DNA of 64,000 bases from NCBI GenBank assembly GCA_905198475.1, contig CAJKCQ010000002.1, positions 25,756-89,755 of the forward strand, given 5' to 3'. The notes beneath the pieces were generated by a model. That model did not search any database, had not been told where the DNA came from, and saw only the letters and a list, made by a program, of their open reading frames with translations. Below are positions 16,874-25,643 of this stretch, piece after piece. The stretch is from an uncultured Sutterella sp. (lineage in GTDB: Bacteria; Pseudomonadota; Gammaproteobacteria; Burkholderiales; Burkholderiaceae_F). The position numbers and the translations under genes are program-made. The stretch's first letter is position 1. Every line of letters starts with the position of its first letter.

Positions 16874-18025
16874 TCACTCCTCGGGCTTCAGGAGGAAGAG
16901 CGTGTGCGAGACGCCGAGGTCGGGGACCTCCCGCTCGATCGTGAAGCCCGCCTCGCGGAAGATCCCGCGCAGCTCCGCGCCGTTGAAGAACCGGCTGTTG
17001 CCGTTCGCGATCACCGTGAAGTAGAGGCTCGTGGCGGCGAGCGACAGTTCTGCCGCGCGGTGGCGCTGCTCGTCGACGAGGGGCTCGAGGACGGCGAGCT
17101 TCGCGCCCGGGGCCATGGCGCGCCGCGTGCGCGTGAGGATGCTCACGGCTTCCTCGTGGCTGAAGCAGTCGAGGAACTGGCTCATCCAGAAGAGGTCGAC
17201 GCCCGCGAGCGCGGAGAGTTTCGCGGGCTCCGCGTCGGTGAGCCAGTCGATCGCGGCGCCTTCGAGCCGCTCCTTGACGTCCGCGAGTTCAAGGTGCGAG
17301 GGAAGCGCGTCCACCTCCACGGGAAGGTCCACGACGACGGCGCGGGATTCGGGGAAGCGCTCGAGGAAGCGCTTCGAGAAGCGCCCGGTGTTGCCGCCCA
17401 CGTCGGCGAGCTTCTTCGGGCCCGCCGCGCCCCAAATCGTCGTGATTTCGTCGAGTGCACTCTCGTAGGCGCGGTCGCTGTGCCAGTGATCGAACCCGAA
17501 CCAGGCCGAGCGCGCCTCGTCGGGGAGTTCGGGCAGGTGCGGATAGATGGTCTTCCAGGCGGGGTTGAAGACCTCGAGCCCGGCCGGGCGCCCTTCGGTG
17601 AGCGACGCGCGCGTGCGGCCGAGCGCGTCGTAGCAGACCGATTCGGTGAAGAAGAAGTTCGCCCGGGTCATCTCGTCGTAGGCGAGGAGGTCGCCCACTT
17701 CCGTGAGCGTGAGGCCCGTCAGGCGCTTCTGCGCCGCCGGCGCCGTCCCGTCCGTTTCGTCCGCTTCATCGGCTTCGTCCGCGCGCGCGGTGCGCCGCAG
17801 CACGCCCGCGGGAACGAGGATGTCCGTCATCACTTCGACGGCGTAGGGCGGGAGCTTCGTTTTGGCCGCGAGCTCGCGGGGGCTCATGCCGGGCGCTCCA
17901 GAGAGGGCGTCGAGGACGCCGAGGCGGAGCGCCGCGGCGGCGGCCTCGAAGATGAAGGGGGCGAAGGCGAGGCGCTGGGCGTCCTCGAGCACGTTGAGGA
18001 AGTTCGGGCGGGAGCGGCGGAGCAT
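16874..18025 (-). CDS. SAM-dependent O-methyltransferase of the aryl polyene-like operon
   Basis: The 383-residue protein has an N-terminal winged-helix dimerisation region (RLGVLDALSGAPGMSPRELAAKTKL) and a class I methyltransferase domain with the SAM motif LADVGGNTGRFSKRF near residues 188-202. FWMSQFLDCFSHEEAVSIL matches the acid/base region of small-molecule O-methyltransferases. Aryl polyene clusters often carry a methyltransferase that modifies the aromatic head group. Here it is the last gene of a six-gene minus-strand operon, 28 bases after the phosphopantetheinyl transferase. An acidic DEADEADETDG stretch near residue 83 looks like a low-complexity insertion. Confidence 0.75.
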   Translation of the reverse strand: MLRRSRPNFLNVLEDAQRLAFAPFIFEAAAAALRLGVLDALSGAPGMSPRELAAKTKLPPYAVEVMTDILVPAGVLRRTARADEADEADETDGTAPAAQKRLTGLTLTEVGDLLAYDEMTRANFFFTESVCYDALGRTRASLTEGRPAGLEVFNPAWKTIYPHLPELPDEARSAWFGFDHWHSDRAYESALDEITTIWGAAGPKKLADVGGNTGRFSKRFLERFPESRAVVVDLPVEVDALPSHLELADVKERLEGAAIDWLTDAEPAKLSALAGVDLFWMSQFLDCFSHEEAVSILTRTRRAMAPGAKLAVLEPLVDEQRHRAAELSLAATSLYFTVIANGNSRFFNGAELRGIFREAGFTIEREVPDLGVSHTLFLLKPEE

Positions 18026-18053
18026 GGTCTTGATGCAGGGTCGGTGAATTGGG

Positions 18054-18980
18054 TCAGAGGAAGGTGCGCACGTGCGAGGCGAATTCGTCGAGGAGCGCCT
18101 CGGGTGGGAGCTTCACGAAGTAGAGCACCCGTTGGGCGGGGGCGCCGAGGAGCGTGAGGGCCCCCACGGGGGTCCGGAGGAATTCGATCGGCACGTCGCC
18201 GCCCTCCGGGTCGCGGGCGACGAGTCCGCCGTCCCAGAAGACGTCGGCTTCGGGTGCACGGGCGTACTTTTCAAGAAGGAGATCCGAGTCGGGGCTTGCC
18301 GCAGGCGACTTGCGGTCTTCGCCGTTCATCTTCTGCGCGGACTCGATCGCGCCCCAGGCGGCGAGGAAGGCCTCCTCGGCGCGGGTGAGATCGACGACGT
18401 GGAGCCGCTCGATCTCCCGGGCGAAGTCGGGCCCAAGTGCGAAGTCCGAGAGCCCGGCCAGACGCGGATGGGGCTTCACCACCTCCAGGTCGAGCCCCAT
18501 CGGGCGGCGCGAGAGGGAGACCGCGACCCCGCACTCGGTGTGCGCGATCGCAAAGCGCCCGATGCGGCGTCCGTCGTAGTCGGCGAGCGCAGGCCCCTCC
18601 GGAGGTTGCTCGCGCAGGAAGAAGGACCCCGCCGCCGCTTCGGACGCAAGATTCGCGAGCCGCTGCGCGAGCAGCCGCCCGCAGAGGCTCTGGTGGCGGC
18701 GCGGCGCATAGGTGAAGCGCGCGAGGCGCGCCTGCGTGGGCTCGGGCAGGTGCGCGGTGAGCGCGCGCTCGGTCGCCCGGTCGAGCTCCCGCGGGAGCGG
18801 CATCACGAGCACCACCGCGCCTTCGGGGGGCGGAGGCTCCACCGCCTCGTCCTCGATGTCGAGCTCGAGGGGGGCCATGAAGTCCGGAGCAAAGAGCCGC
18901 CGGAGGGCGTCGGTGATGCGCGCCGCATCGTCCCAGCGTTCGGGTTCGCGGAAGACGAGGGCGTCTAGAGGTGTCGGCAT
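18054..18980 (-). CDS. 4'-phosphopantetheinyl transferase (Sfp-like)
   Basis: The 308-residue enzyme would transfer phosphopantetheine from CoA to a carrier protein serine. It shows the substrate-binding RFTYAPRRHQSLCGRLLAQRL region, HTECGVAVSLS and the Mg-binding motif MGLDLEVV. The later motif reads AWGAIESAQKMNG where family members usually have WxxKEA or WxxKES: the Glu is kept but the preceding Lys is Ile. It lies six bases after the ketosynthase gene, so it is co-transcribed. It should activate the acyl carrier proteins of the pathway, yet none is encoded in this cluster. Confidence 0.75.
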   Translation of the reverse strand: MPTPLDALVFREPERWDDAARITDALRRLFAPDFMAPLELDIEDEAVEPPPPEGAVVLVMPLPRELDRATERALTAHLPEPTQARLARFTYAPRRHQSLCGRLLAQRLANLASEAAAGSFFLREQPPEGPALADYDGRRIGRFAIAHTECGVAVSLSRRPMGLDLEVVKPHPRLAGLSDFALGPDFAREIERLHVVDLTRAEEAFLAAWGAIESAQKMNGEDRKSPAASPDSDLLLEKYARAPEADVFWDGGLVARDPEGGDVPIEFLRTPVGALTLLGAPAQRVLYFVKLPPEALLDEFASHVRTFL

Positions 18981-18986
18981 GGACGG

Positions 18987-20240
18987 TTATTCCTCAAAGC
19001 GCTTGAAGATGAGGCTCGTGTTGATGCCGCCGAAGGCGAAGTTGTTGCTCATGACGGCCTTCTGCGGGAGCGCCCGCACGGCGCCTGTGACGAAGTTGAG
19101 GGGCGCGCAGGCGGGGTCGGGGTGCTCGAGGTTGAGGATCGGCGAGACGAATCCCTCGCGCATTCCGTGGATCGCGAAGATCGCCTCGAGCGCGCCGCAG
19201 GCCCCGAGCGTGTGGCCCATGTGACCCTTGTAGGTCGTGTAGGGAACGCGGTCGCCGAAGACCATGTGCGTCGCCTCGCTCTCGGCGACGTCGCCGCGGT
19301 CGGTGGCGGTGCCATGGCCGTTGACGAGATCGATCTCCTCGGGCGTCATGCCGGCGTCCTCGAGCGCGAGGCGCATCGCCGCGGCCATCTGTCCGGCCGT
19401 CGGGCTTGTGATGTGCGCGCCGTCGGAATTCGTGCCGTAGCCCGCGACTTCGGCGTAGATCTTCGCGCCGCGGGCCCGCGCGTGCTCGAGGCTCTCGAGA
19501 ATGAGCGCGCCCGAGCCCTCGCCCACGACGAGGCCGTCGCGGTCCCGGTCGAAGGGGCGCGGCGTGTGGGTCGGGTCGTCGTTCCATTTGACGGAGGTGG
19601 CGAAGAGCGTGTCGAAGATCGCCGCGTCCGTGGCGTCCAACTCCTCGCACCCGCCCGCGATCATCACCTCTTCGCGCCCCGTCGCGATCGTTTCGTAGGC
19701 CGAGCCGATGCCCTGCGAGCCCGAGGTGCACGCCGACGAGGTCGTGCAGATGCGCCCCTTGCAGCCGAAGAAGACGCCGATGTTGACGGGCGCCGTGTGC
19801 GCCATCATGCGCACGTACGTGGTGGCGGTGATGCCGCGGCAGCTGTTGGAGAGAATGAGGTGCGCGAGTTCGGCGACGGCCTTGGGCTGGCCCGCGGAGG
19901 ATCCGAAGGCGACGCCCGTCGCCGGGGAGGAAACCACCGGGTCGCCGAGGAGCCCGGCGTCTTCGAGCGCCTCGCGGGCGGTCTTCACGGCCATCAGGGC
20001 GACGCGGCCCATCGAGCGCGTCTTCTTGCGCGGGAAGATCTCGGGATCCACCTCAAAGGGAGCGGCGGGCGCGGCCACCCGCGTGTTGAGGTCCTCGAGC
20101 TTCTCCCACTCGGTCATGCGGCGGATGCCGGAGCGGTTTTCATAAAGGGCGGAGCGCACTTCGGGCCAGGAGCAGCCGAGGGGCGAGATCATCGCCATGC
20201 CGGTGATGACGACGCGGCGGGGTTGCTGCGGGAGCTTCAT
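18987..20240 (-). CDS. Beta-ketoacyl-ACP synthase II type (ApeR-like)
   Basis: The 417-residue condensing enzyme has the complete Cys-His-His triad: TTSSACTSGSQG (active Cys), NGHGTATDRGD and YKGHMGHTLGACG. The FabF-like GVAFGSSAG and NNFAFGGINTSLIF segments are present. In aryl polyene clusters two ketosynthases work together with a ketoreductase and a dehydratase to extend a conjugated chain. The order ketosynthase, dehydratase, ketoreductase, ketosynthase here equals apeO-apeP-apeQ-apeR. Its start overlaps the ketoreductase stop by one base, showing tight coupling. Confidence 0.85.
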   Translation of the reverse strand: MKLPQQPRRVVITGMAMISPLGCSWPEVRSALYENRSGIRRMTEWEKLEDLNTRVAAPAAPFEVDPEIFPRKKTRSMGRVALMAVKTAREALEDAGLLGDPVVSSPATGVAFGSSAGQPKAVAELAHLILSNSCRGITATTYVRMMAHTAPVNIGVFFGCKGRICTTSSACTSGSQGIGSAYETIATGREEVMIAGGCEELDATDAAIFDTLFATSVKWNDDPTHTPRPFDRDRDGLVVGEGSGALILESLEHARARGAKIYAEVAGYGTNSDGAHITSPTAGQMAAAMRLALEDAGMTPEEIDLVNGHGTATDRGDVAESEATHMVFGDRVPYTTYKGHMGHTLGACGALEAIFAIHGMREGFVSPILNLEHPDPACAPLNFVTGAVRALPQKAVMSNNFAFGGINTSLIFKRFEE

Positions 20241-20992
20241 CAGGCGATGCCTCCGGAGACGGGAATGACGGCGCGGGTGATATAGCCCGCCTCTTCGGAG
20301 AGGAGGAAGGCGACGAGCCCCGCCACCTCCTCGGGGCGCCCGAGACGGCGCATCGGAATGACGGGGAGGATGCGCTCGCGGTCCTCCGTCCCCGCCATGT
20401 CGGTGTCGATCAGGCCCGGGGCCACGACGTTCACGGTGATCCCGCGGCTCGCGAGCTCAAGCGCAAGGGCCTTCGCCGCTCCGATCAGACCCGCCTTCGC
20501 GGCCGAGTAGTTCGTCTGGCCGCGGTTGCCGACCATCCCCGAGACGGAGCTCATCACGACGATGCGGCCGCGGCGCGCGCGGGCCATCGGGAGCATCAGG
20601 GGCTTGAGGACGTTGTAGAACCCGTCGAGATCGAGCCGGAGCACCTGGTCCCAGTCCTCTTCGCACATGCCGGCCAAGGGGCCGTCGCGGGTGATGCCCG
20701 CGTTGAGCACCACGCCCCAGTAGGCGCCCTTTTCCGCGACGTCCGCCGCGACGGCCGCCATGGCCTTTTCACGGTCCGCGACGTCGAAGGGAAGCAGTGC
20801 GGCGGGGCAGTTCATCCGGGCAAGTTCATCAAGGAGCGAATCGGAGGCGGGTGAGGGCGCGCGGCAGTTGATCACGAGGGAGTAGCCCTCGCGCGCGAGG
20901 CGCAGCGCCGTCGCGCGGCCGATGCCGCGGGTGCCGCCCGTGATGAGGACGCGCTTCGGGGCGTCCCCGGGAACCTGGGATCTCTGTGTCAT
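20240..20992 (-). CDS. 3-ketoacyl-ACP reductase, SDR family (ApeQ/FabG-like)
   Basis: This 250-residue short-chain dehydrogenase reduces 3-ketoacyl-ACP with NADPH. It has the cofactor motif TGGTRGIG, the NAG motif (LNAGITRDGP), the catalytic Ser in MSSVSGMVGN and YSAAK with Tyr and Lys. The C-terminal GRPEEVAGLVAFLLSEEAGYITRAVIPVSGG block is typical of FabG. Its position between a dehydratase and a ketosynthase gene supports a role in the polyene-like pathway rather than housekeeping fatty acid synthesis, where fabG usually lies beside acpP and fabD. Confidence 0.88.
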   Translation of the reverse strand: MTQRSQVPGDAPKRVLITGGTRGIGRATALRLAREGYSLVINCRAPSPASDSLLDELARMNCPAALLPFDVADREKAMAAVAADVAEKGAYWGVVLNAGITRDGPLAGMCEEDWDQVLRLDLDGFYNVLKPLMLPMARARRGRIVVMSSVSGMVGNRGQTNYSAAKAGLIGAAKALALELASRGITVNVVAPGLIDTDMAGTEDRERILPVIPMRRLGRPEEVAGLVAFLLSEEAGYITRAVIPVSGGIA

Positions 20993-21062
20993 GGGAAATC
21001 GGGGAGGGTTGAGGACGAGGGCGGCGGCGCCGGAAGGATTTCCGCCGCCTCTCGGGAAAAAA

Positions 21063-21545
21063 TCAGTCGAAGTAGCCTGCAGGAGGATTGTAGACGTTGA
21101 GGACGGCCGAGCCCGCGGGACGGGACTGCGCCGCCCGTCCCTGCGGGAGCACGGTCACGGTGCAGCTGAACTGCCACAGACCCTCATCGCTCTCAAAGGT
21201 CTTCTCGACCTCGCAGAGAAGCACGTCGCCCGGGGCGAAGGAGGGTTGTTCGAGCGTCATGCGGCGGGTGCCGAGAAGGAGCCCGGGCTTTGGGGATTCG
21301 CCGCGACTGAGCTCCACGGCGCCCGCGAAGACGCCGATCGTCTGCGCCATCACCTCGATGAGCGCGCTCGCCGGAAGCCTTCCGGAGGCGTCCGCGGCGA
21401 TCGCGTCGGCGCGCACCGTCGTGCGGGTGGCCGCACCCCGTTCGTCGGCGCGGAGCACCTCGTCGATGAAGCGCATCGGCGGGGCCTGCAGGATGAAGTC
21501 CGCCGCAGGGGCGGGAGGGGTGAATTGGGTCACGATGCGTCTCAC
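21063..21545 (-). CDS. Hotdog-fold 3-hydroxyacyl-ACP dehydratase-like protein (ApeP-like), catalytic His absent
   Basis: The 160-residue protein starts with GTG at 21545, overlapping the ketosynthase stop as GTGA. APPMRFIDEVL, IEVMAQTIGVFAG and GLLLGTRRM match the ApeP-type dehydratases of aryl polyene clusters, which remove water from 3-hydroxyacyl-ACP. Family members as I recall them carry LPHxxPM, where the His is catalytic; here the stretch is ILQAPPM, with Gln in that place. The Glu of the MAQ helix is kept. Either another residue serves, or the step is impaired. Confidence 0.7.
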   Translation of the reverse strand: MRRIVTQFTPPAPAADFILQAPPMRFIDEVLRADERGAATRTTVRADAIAADASGRLPASALIEVMAQTIGVFAGAVELSRGESPKPGLLLGTRRMTLEQPSFAPGDVLLCEVEKTFESDEGLWQFSCTVTVLPQGRAAQSRPAGSAVLNVYNPPAGYFD

Positions 21546-22771
21546 TTCCGGGTGTTCGGGAGGCGCGCTTCAAAGAGAAGCGCCGCGTTGCTGCCGCCGA
21601 AGGCGAAGGCCGAGGCGACGACGGCCGGGTGCCGAAGCTCGGCCGGTTGGTCCGCCCGCGTGAGCGCGCGGCGGACCATGTCGGGGAGCGCCGGATCGGG
21701 TTCGGCGCCGGGGGCCTCCTCGAAGTTCGCCGGCACCGCGGGGCAGCCTCCGGGGGTCGTGAGCATCGCCCAGGCGACGGCCGCGTTGAAGGCGCCCGCG
21801 CCCGCGAGCTGGTGGCCGACCGAGCGCTTCAGGGACGCCGCGGGCACGCCCGGGAGCACCTGAGCAAGGGCCTTGGCCTCCATCGCGTCGTTCTGCGGCG
21901 TGGCGGTGCCGTGAAGGAGCGCGAAGCCCACCGACTCGGGAGCCCGGCCGCCCAAGGCGAGCGAAACCGCCTCCGCCGCCCCGCGCCCTTCGGGTTCGGG
22001 CGCGCAGATGTGATGGGCGTCCGACGTCTCGCCCGTGCCGGCGAGCACGACGGGGGCGTCGGGAAAGCGTTCGGCGTCGGTCGTCATCAAGAGGAACCCG
22101 CCGCCTTCGCCGAGGTGCAGCCCCGAGCGGTCGGCGCGGAAGGGCTTGGCGCGCTCCGCGCTGCGGGCGCCCAAGGCGGAGAAGCCCGCTTCCGTCAGGG
22201 GCGAGAGAACGTCGAGCCCCCCGGCCACCACGGCCTTCACGAATCCCGTGCGCAGGAGGCGCGCGCCTTCGGCGATGGCCTTCGCGCCCGCGGTGCAGGC
22301 GGTTGAGACCGTGATCACGGGGCCGCAGATCCCGAGGATGCGGGCGGCTGCGGGCGCCGTGCGGCCGATCTCAAGAAGCCGCCACTTCTCTTCGGGAGCC
22401 GCCTCGGGGCGCGTGCGCAGCCCTTCGACCACTTCGGGCGTTCCGGCGGCGGTGCCGCCGAAGACGAAGCCGATCTCCGCGGGCCCGACGCCTGCGTCCA
22501 AAGCCCGGCGCACGAGGGGGCGGATCATGTGGAGCGTGAAGAGCAGCGTGCGGGTGCGCTCCTTCTCGGGAACGCCGAGGTCGTCGGCCGTGCGGCGCGC
22601 GGCCTCGAGAAAGGATTCGGGCACGCGCCCGAGGGCGGCTTCGTCGGGGAAGCTCCCGGGACGGGCGAGGCGCAGAAGCGTCTCGGTCGCATCGTTGCCC
22701 AAGGGCGAGAGGAGCCGTGCGGCGGGAATGAGGACCGCCGCGGGCGGGGGATTCTTCGGAGAGGAGGTCAT
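21542..22771 (-). CDS. Beta-ketoacyl-ACP synthase (ApeO-like)
   Basis: The 409-residue protein is a more divergent ketosynthase than the ApeR-like one but keeps the triad: VSTACTAGAKAI (Cys), LLHGTATPQND (His) and LKRSVGHQLAGAG (His). It ends with AFAFGGSNAALLF. ApeO-type enzymes are thought to start or complement chain extension with the ApeR enzyme. It is the first gene of the operon. The ATG at 22771 (MTSSPKNPP) is chosen because the upstream extension begins with TTG and has no family sequence. About 140 bases separate it from the divergent MGMT gene, which must contain the operon promoter. Confidence 0.82.
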   Translation of the reverse strand: MTSSPKNPPPAAVLIPAARLLSPLGNDATETLLRLARPGSFPDEAALGRVPESFLEAARRTADDLGVPEKERTRTLLFTLHMIRPLVRRALDAGVGPAEIGFVFGGTAAGTPEVVEGLRTRPEAAPEEKWRLLEIGRTAPAAARILGICGPVITVSTACTAGAKAIAEGARLLRTGFVKAVVAGGLDVLSPLTEAGFSALGARSAERAKPFRADRSGLHLGEGGGFLLMTTDAERFPDAPVVLAGTGETSDAHHICAPEPEGRGAAEAVSLALGGRAPESVGFALLHGTATPQNDAMEAKALAQVLPGVPAASLKRSVGHQLAGAGAFNAAVAWAMLTTPGGCPAVPANFEEAPGAEPDPALPDMVRRALTRADQPAELRHPAVVASAFAFGGSNAALLFEARLPNTRK

Positions 22772-22910
22772 CGAAGGCTGAAGGGCTCGTGTGGCGCGGA
22801 GTTTCAAGCCGCACCGGCAGTGGAGATGAGGTTAATTTTAGGCGGCGCCGCACTATTCTTCCCGAATTCGCCGCCTCCTTTTTCCAATAAGCTCTCTGAA
22901 AGGAATCCTC

Positions 22911-23546
22911 ATGTCCCGCATCAACGTTCCCGCGCTTCAGGAACTCCTCGGACCCGCAGGCTTGGCGCTGCGCCTCGTTGAGACGCCGTTTTTGAGCTCC
23001 GGCGCCGGCCGGTGGCTGATCGCCGCGGACGAGACCGGGATCGTGCGCTGCGCGTCGCTTCTTGACGCCGAGGCCGAGGAAGCGAAAGGGCTCGTTGCCT
23101 CCCGCCGCGGCGGGAAGGCCGCCGAAGCGATGGCCGACCGCGCGCTCGAGGCCTACCGCGCCTGGTTCAGAGGCGCTGCGAACCTCACCGAGAACGAAAT
23201 CCCGTTCTCTGAGCGCCTTCAGGGGCCCGAATACGTGAAGCGTTGCTGGCGTGCGGCCCGCGGGGTGCCCCCGGGCGCGTGCATCTCCTACGGCGAAGTC
23301 GCACGCCGCGCGGGGATGCCCGGAGCGGCGCGCGTCGCGGGCTCGGCGATGCGGCGCAACCCCGTCCTCATCCTGACGCCGTGTCACCGCGTCGTGCCTT
23401 CGCGCGCCCTCCAAACTCGGTCCATCCAGGACTGCGGCGGGTTCGCGGGCGAAAAGGACGGCCTCAAGGCGGCGCTCAAGCGCGCGCTCCTTCTCTGGGA
23501 GGCCGAGAGGTTTCCCGGTCCCGACGCCCTTCGCATTGCGGATTGA
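22911..23546 (+). CDS. Methylated-DNA--protein-cysteine methyltransferase
   Basis: This 211-residue repair protein transfers the alkyl group from O6-alkylguanine to its own Cys. The acceptor motif is TPCHRVVPS, and the helix-turn-helix region CISYGEVARRAGMPGAARVAGSAMRRNP precedes it as in Ogt/AGT proteins. The N-terminal half is a divergent ribonuclease H-like domain. AAGGAA is close to the ATG at 22911. It diverges from the aryl polyene-like operon and has no obvious functional partner nearby. Whether it is Ogt-like or the C-terminal part of an Ada-like lineage cannot be settled from motifs alone. Confidence 0.88.
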   Translation: MSRINVPALQELLGPAGLALRLVETPFLSSGAGRWLIAADETGIVRCASLLDAEAEEAKGLVASRRGGKAAEAMADRALEAYRAWFRGAANLTENEIPFSERLQGPEYVKRCWRAARGVPPGACISYGEVARRAGMPGAARVAGSAMRRNPVLILTPCHRVVPSRALQTRSIQDCGGFAGEKDGLKAALKRALLLWEAERFPGPDALRIAD

Positions 23547-23588
23547 GGCGCCGCACACGGTTGGACGCGCCTCTGCCCGGGCGGAAGG

Positions 23589-24425
23589 TTATTCGAGCAG
23601 CCCGGCGAGTCGTCCGAGCACCCGGGCGAGGAGCCCCGACTCCGCGGCTGAGAGGAAGGCGCCGTCTCTCACGTGCTCGGTGCGCACGATCCGGTGGAGG
23701 AGCGCGAGGAGCCCCTCCTTCGTGAGGGCGTCCACCTGCGCGGCGTCCGGGCGCTCGGGGAAGTCGGCGGGGAGCGCGGCTTCAAGCGTCCCCCGGGAGG
23801 CGCGCCGGCAGAGCGCCTCGACGTCGCTCCAGAAGTTCACGGCTTCGCGCGCATAGGCGACGAAGTAGACCCGGTTGTCCGAAGCGGACGTCCACCGGCC
23901 GACGGTGTTCGCGGCGAGAAACGCCCGGAAGCCGAGGATGCGCGCCGTCTCGGGGGCGTCGAAGAGCGCGTCCCGCGCGAGCCTTTCGGCCTCGGCCGCG
24001 CGGCTCGCGGCCCGGGCGGCGAGCCACCCGGCGCGGGACCCTTCGCCCGCCGGGTACTTCGCCTCGAGGGTCTGCAGCTTCGCCGTGAGGACTTCGGAGA
24101 GGTCGAGCCCGAGGGCGTCGGCCATGAGCACGCAGTAGGAGAGGACGTCGGCGAGCTCGGCCGCGGCCGCCTCGCGCCGTACGGGCCCGAGGTCGTCCTC
24201 GCGCGCCCACTGGAAGCATTCGAGGAGCTCTCCGGCCTCAACGGCGATGGAGACCGCGAGGTCCTTCGGGTTGTGCCGCCGCCCCCAGCCGCGGGCGTCG
24301 CGGAAGGCGAGCACCGCGCGGGCGGCTCCCGGGGAGAGGCCTCGGGCGGCGGGAGAGGCGTCGGTGGCGCCGGTGGCGGCGGGGGCGTTCGAGGGGGAGG
24401 CGGCGAGGCGGGGAGCGGCGGACAT
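23589..24425 (-). CDS. MazG-like nucleotide pyrophosphohydrolase with extra C-terminal helical domain
   Basis: Residues of about 35-120 form an all-alpha NTP pyrophosphohydrolase of the MazG/dCTPase type: RDARGWGRRHNPKDLA, SIAVEAGELLECFQW and AELADVLSYCVLMADALGLDL supply the EExxE...ExxD metal ligands. Such enzymes hydrolyse non-canonical or excess dNTPs to NMP and pyrophosphate. The rest, from about residue 155, is a second helical domain (ILGFRAFLAANTVGRW, then YAREAVNFWSDVEALCRRA) that is not part of MazG. Its pattern resembles DUF6508-type proteins, but this is a weak impression. The start at 24425 (MSAAPRLAAS) avoids a Pro/Ser-rich upstream extension. Confidence 0.65.
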   Translation of the reverse strand: MSAAPRLAASPSNAPAATGATDASPAARGLSPGAARAVLAFRDARGWGRRHNPKDLAVSIAVEAGELLECFQWAREDDLGPVRREAAAAELADVLSYCVLMADALGLDLSEVLTAKLQTLEAKYPAGEGSRAGWLAARAASRAAEAERLARDALFDAPETARILGFRAFLAANTVGRWTSASDNRVYFVAYAREAVNFWSDVEALCRRASRGTLEAALPADFPERPDAAQVDALTKEGLLALLHRIVRTEHVRDGAFLSAAESGLLARVLGRLAGLLE

Positions 24426-24749
24426 GGATGACGGTGGGTGGTGGAAAAATGCGAGCGGCTTCGGGAGGCGGCGTGCGGACGGAACGACCGGCATCCTCGG
24501 CGCCCGCCCGATGCCCTAAGATTCAGAGCTTCAGCACGGCGCTCGGAAAGCGAGAACCGCTCCACCGGCATTGTGCACATTCCGGAGCGTCTTATGGCGA
24601 AAGCAGACTCAACGCGCGGCGCGAACGCCTCCCGCGCGCCGCAAGGCACCCGCAGCACCCGGGCTTCGGGCTCGGGAAACCGGCCGGGCGGCGACGAGCG
24701 CGCCGCGGCGCTCCTCAAGCTCTTCAACATACTTTGGAGAAATCCGCGC

Positions 24750-25502
24750 ATGCGCAGATACGCTCTTCCGGTGGTCGCCCTTGCGGGCGCCTTCTTCTGG
24801 ATCACCGCCTCCGCGGGCGGCAACGAAACGATCGAGTCCTTCAGTCAGGCGAAGAAACTCCTCGAGGACAAGGTCTACGCCGACCATCGCGTCACCTTCT
24901 ATTGCCGCGCGAACTACAACGCGAAGAAGGAGATCACGCTCCCCGCAGGCTTCACCACGCCGAAGCACGAAAAGCGCGCGCACCGCATCGAGTGGGAGCA
25001 CGTGGTCCCGGCGGAGAACTTCGGGCGCTTCTTCTCCGAGTGGCGCGACGGGTCGGCCAAGTGCATCGACGACAAGGGCCGCGGCTTTAAGGGCCGCAAG
25101 TGCGCCGAAAAGGCGAACCACGAGTACCGCCTGATGCAGAGCGACCTCTACAACCTCTATCCGGCGATTGGGGCGGTGAACGCGCTGCGCTCCAACTACA
25201 ACTATGCGATGCTCCAGGGCGTCCCCGTCACGTTCGGGTCCTGCCCGATGAAGATCGCCGACGGCAAGGCCGAGCCGCCCGAATACACCCGGGGCGCGAT
25301 TGCCCGCACGACGCTCTACATGGCCGAGAGCTACCCGAAGTTCCGCATCTCCAACCAGCAGCGGCAGCTGATGGGCGCCTGGAGCCGGATGTATCCGCCC
25401 GACGCCTGGGAGTGCGAGCGTGCGCGGCGCATCGCCGCGATTCAGGGCAATGAGAACAAGATCGTGGTCGAAGCCTGCCGCGCCGCGAACCTCTGGAAGT
25501 AG
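24750..25502 (+). CDS. endA: Secreted endonuclease I (EndA/Dns family)
   Basis: The 250-residue nuclease has an N-terminal signal peptide (MRRYALPVVALAGAFFWITASA), so it acts in the periplasm or outside, cutting DNA for nutrition or DNA clearance. The catalytic region HRIEWEHVVPAENFGR contains the general-base His, and NHEYRLMQSDLYNLYPAIGAVNALRSN contains the metal-binding Asn/His set of endonuclease I. GGAG at 24736-24739 ten bases before the ATG at 24750 and the signal peptide decide the start; the frame is open from 24594, which would add a 52-residue basic extension without a signal. Length fits the family (about 235). Confidence 0.88.
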   Translation: MRRYALPVVALAGAFFWITASAGGNETIESFSQAKKLLEDKVYADHRVTFYCRANYNAKKEITLPAGFTTPKHEKRAHRIEWEHVVPAENFGRFFSEWRDGSAKCIDDKGRGFKGRKCAEKANHEYRLMQSDLYNLYPAIGAVNALRSNYNYAMLQGVPVTFGSCPMKIADGKAEPPEYTRGAIARTTLYMAESYPKFRISNQQRQLMGAWSRMYPPDAWECERARRIAAIQGNENKIVVEACRAANLWK

Positions 25503-25643
25503 TCCCGGGCAACGAACGCTAACGAAAATGCGTCTTTTGAAGTACCCGCCGCGCCTGTATCCGCTCCCGCAGGCCGCGCGGGTCGCGTAGCATTCCGTAG
25601 ATAAGTTCTTCAACCACAACGGCTCCCCGGCCGGGTCTCCCAC

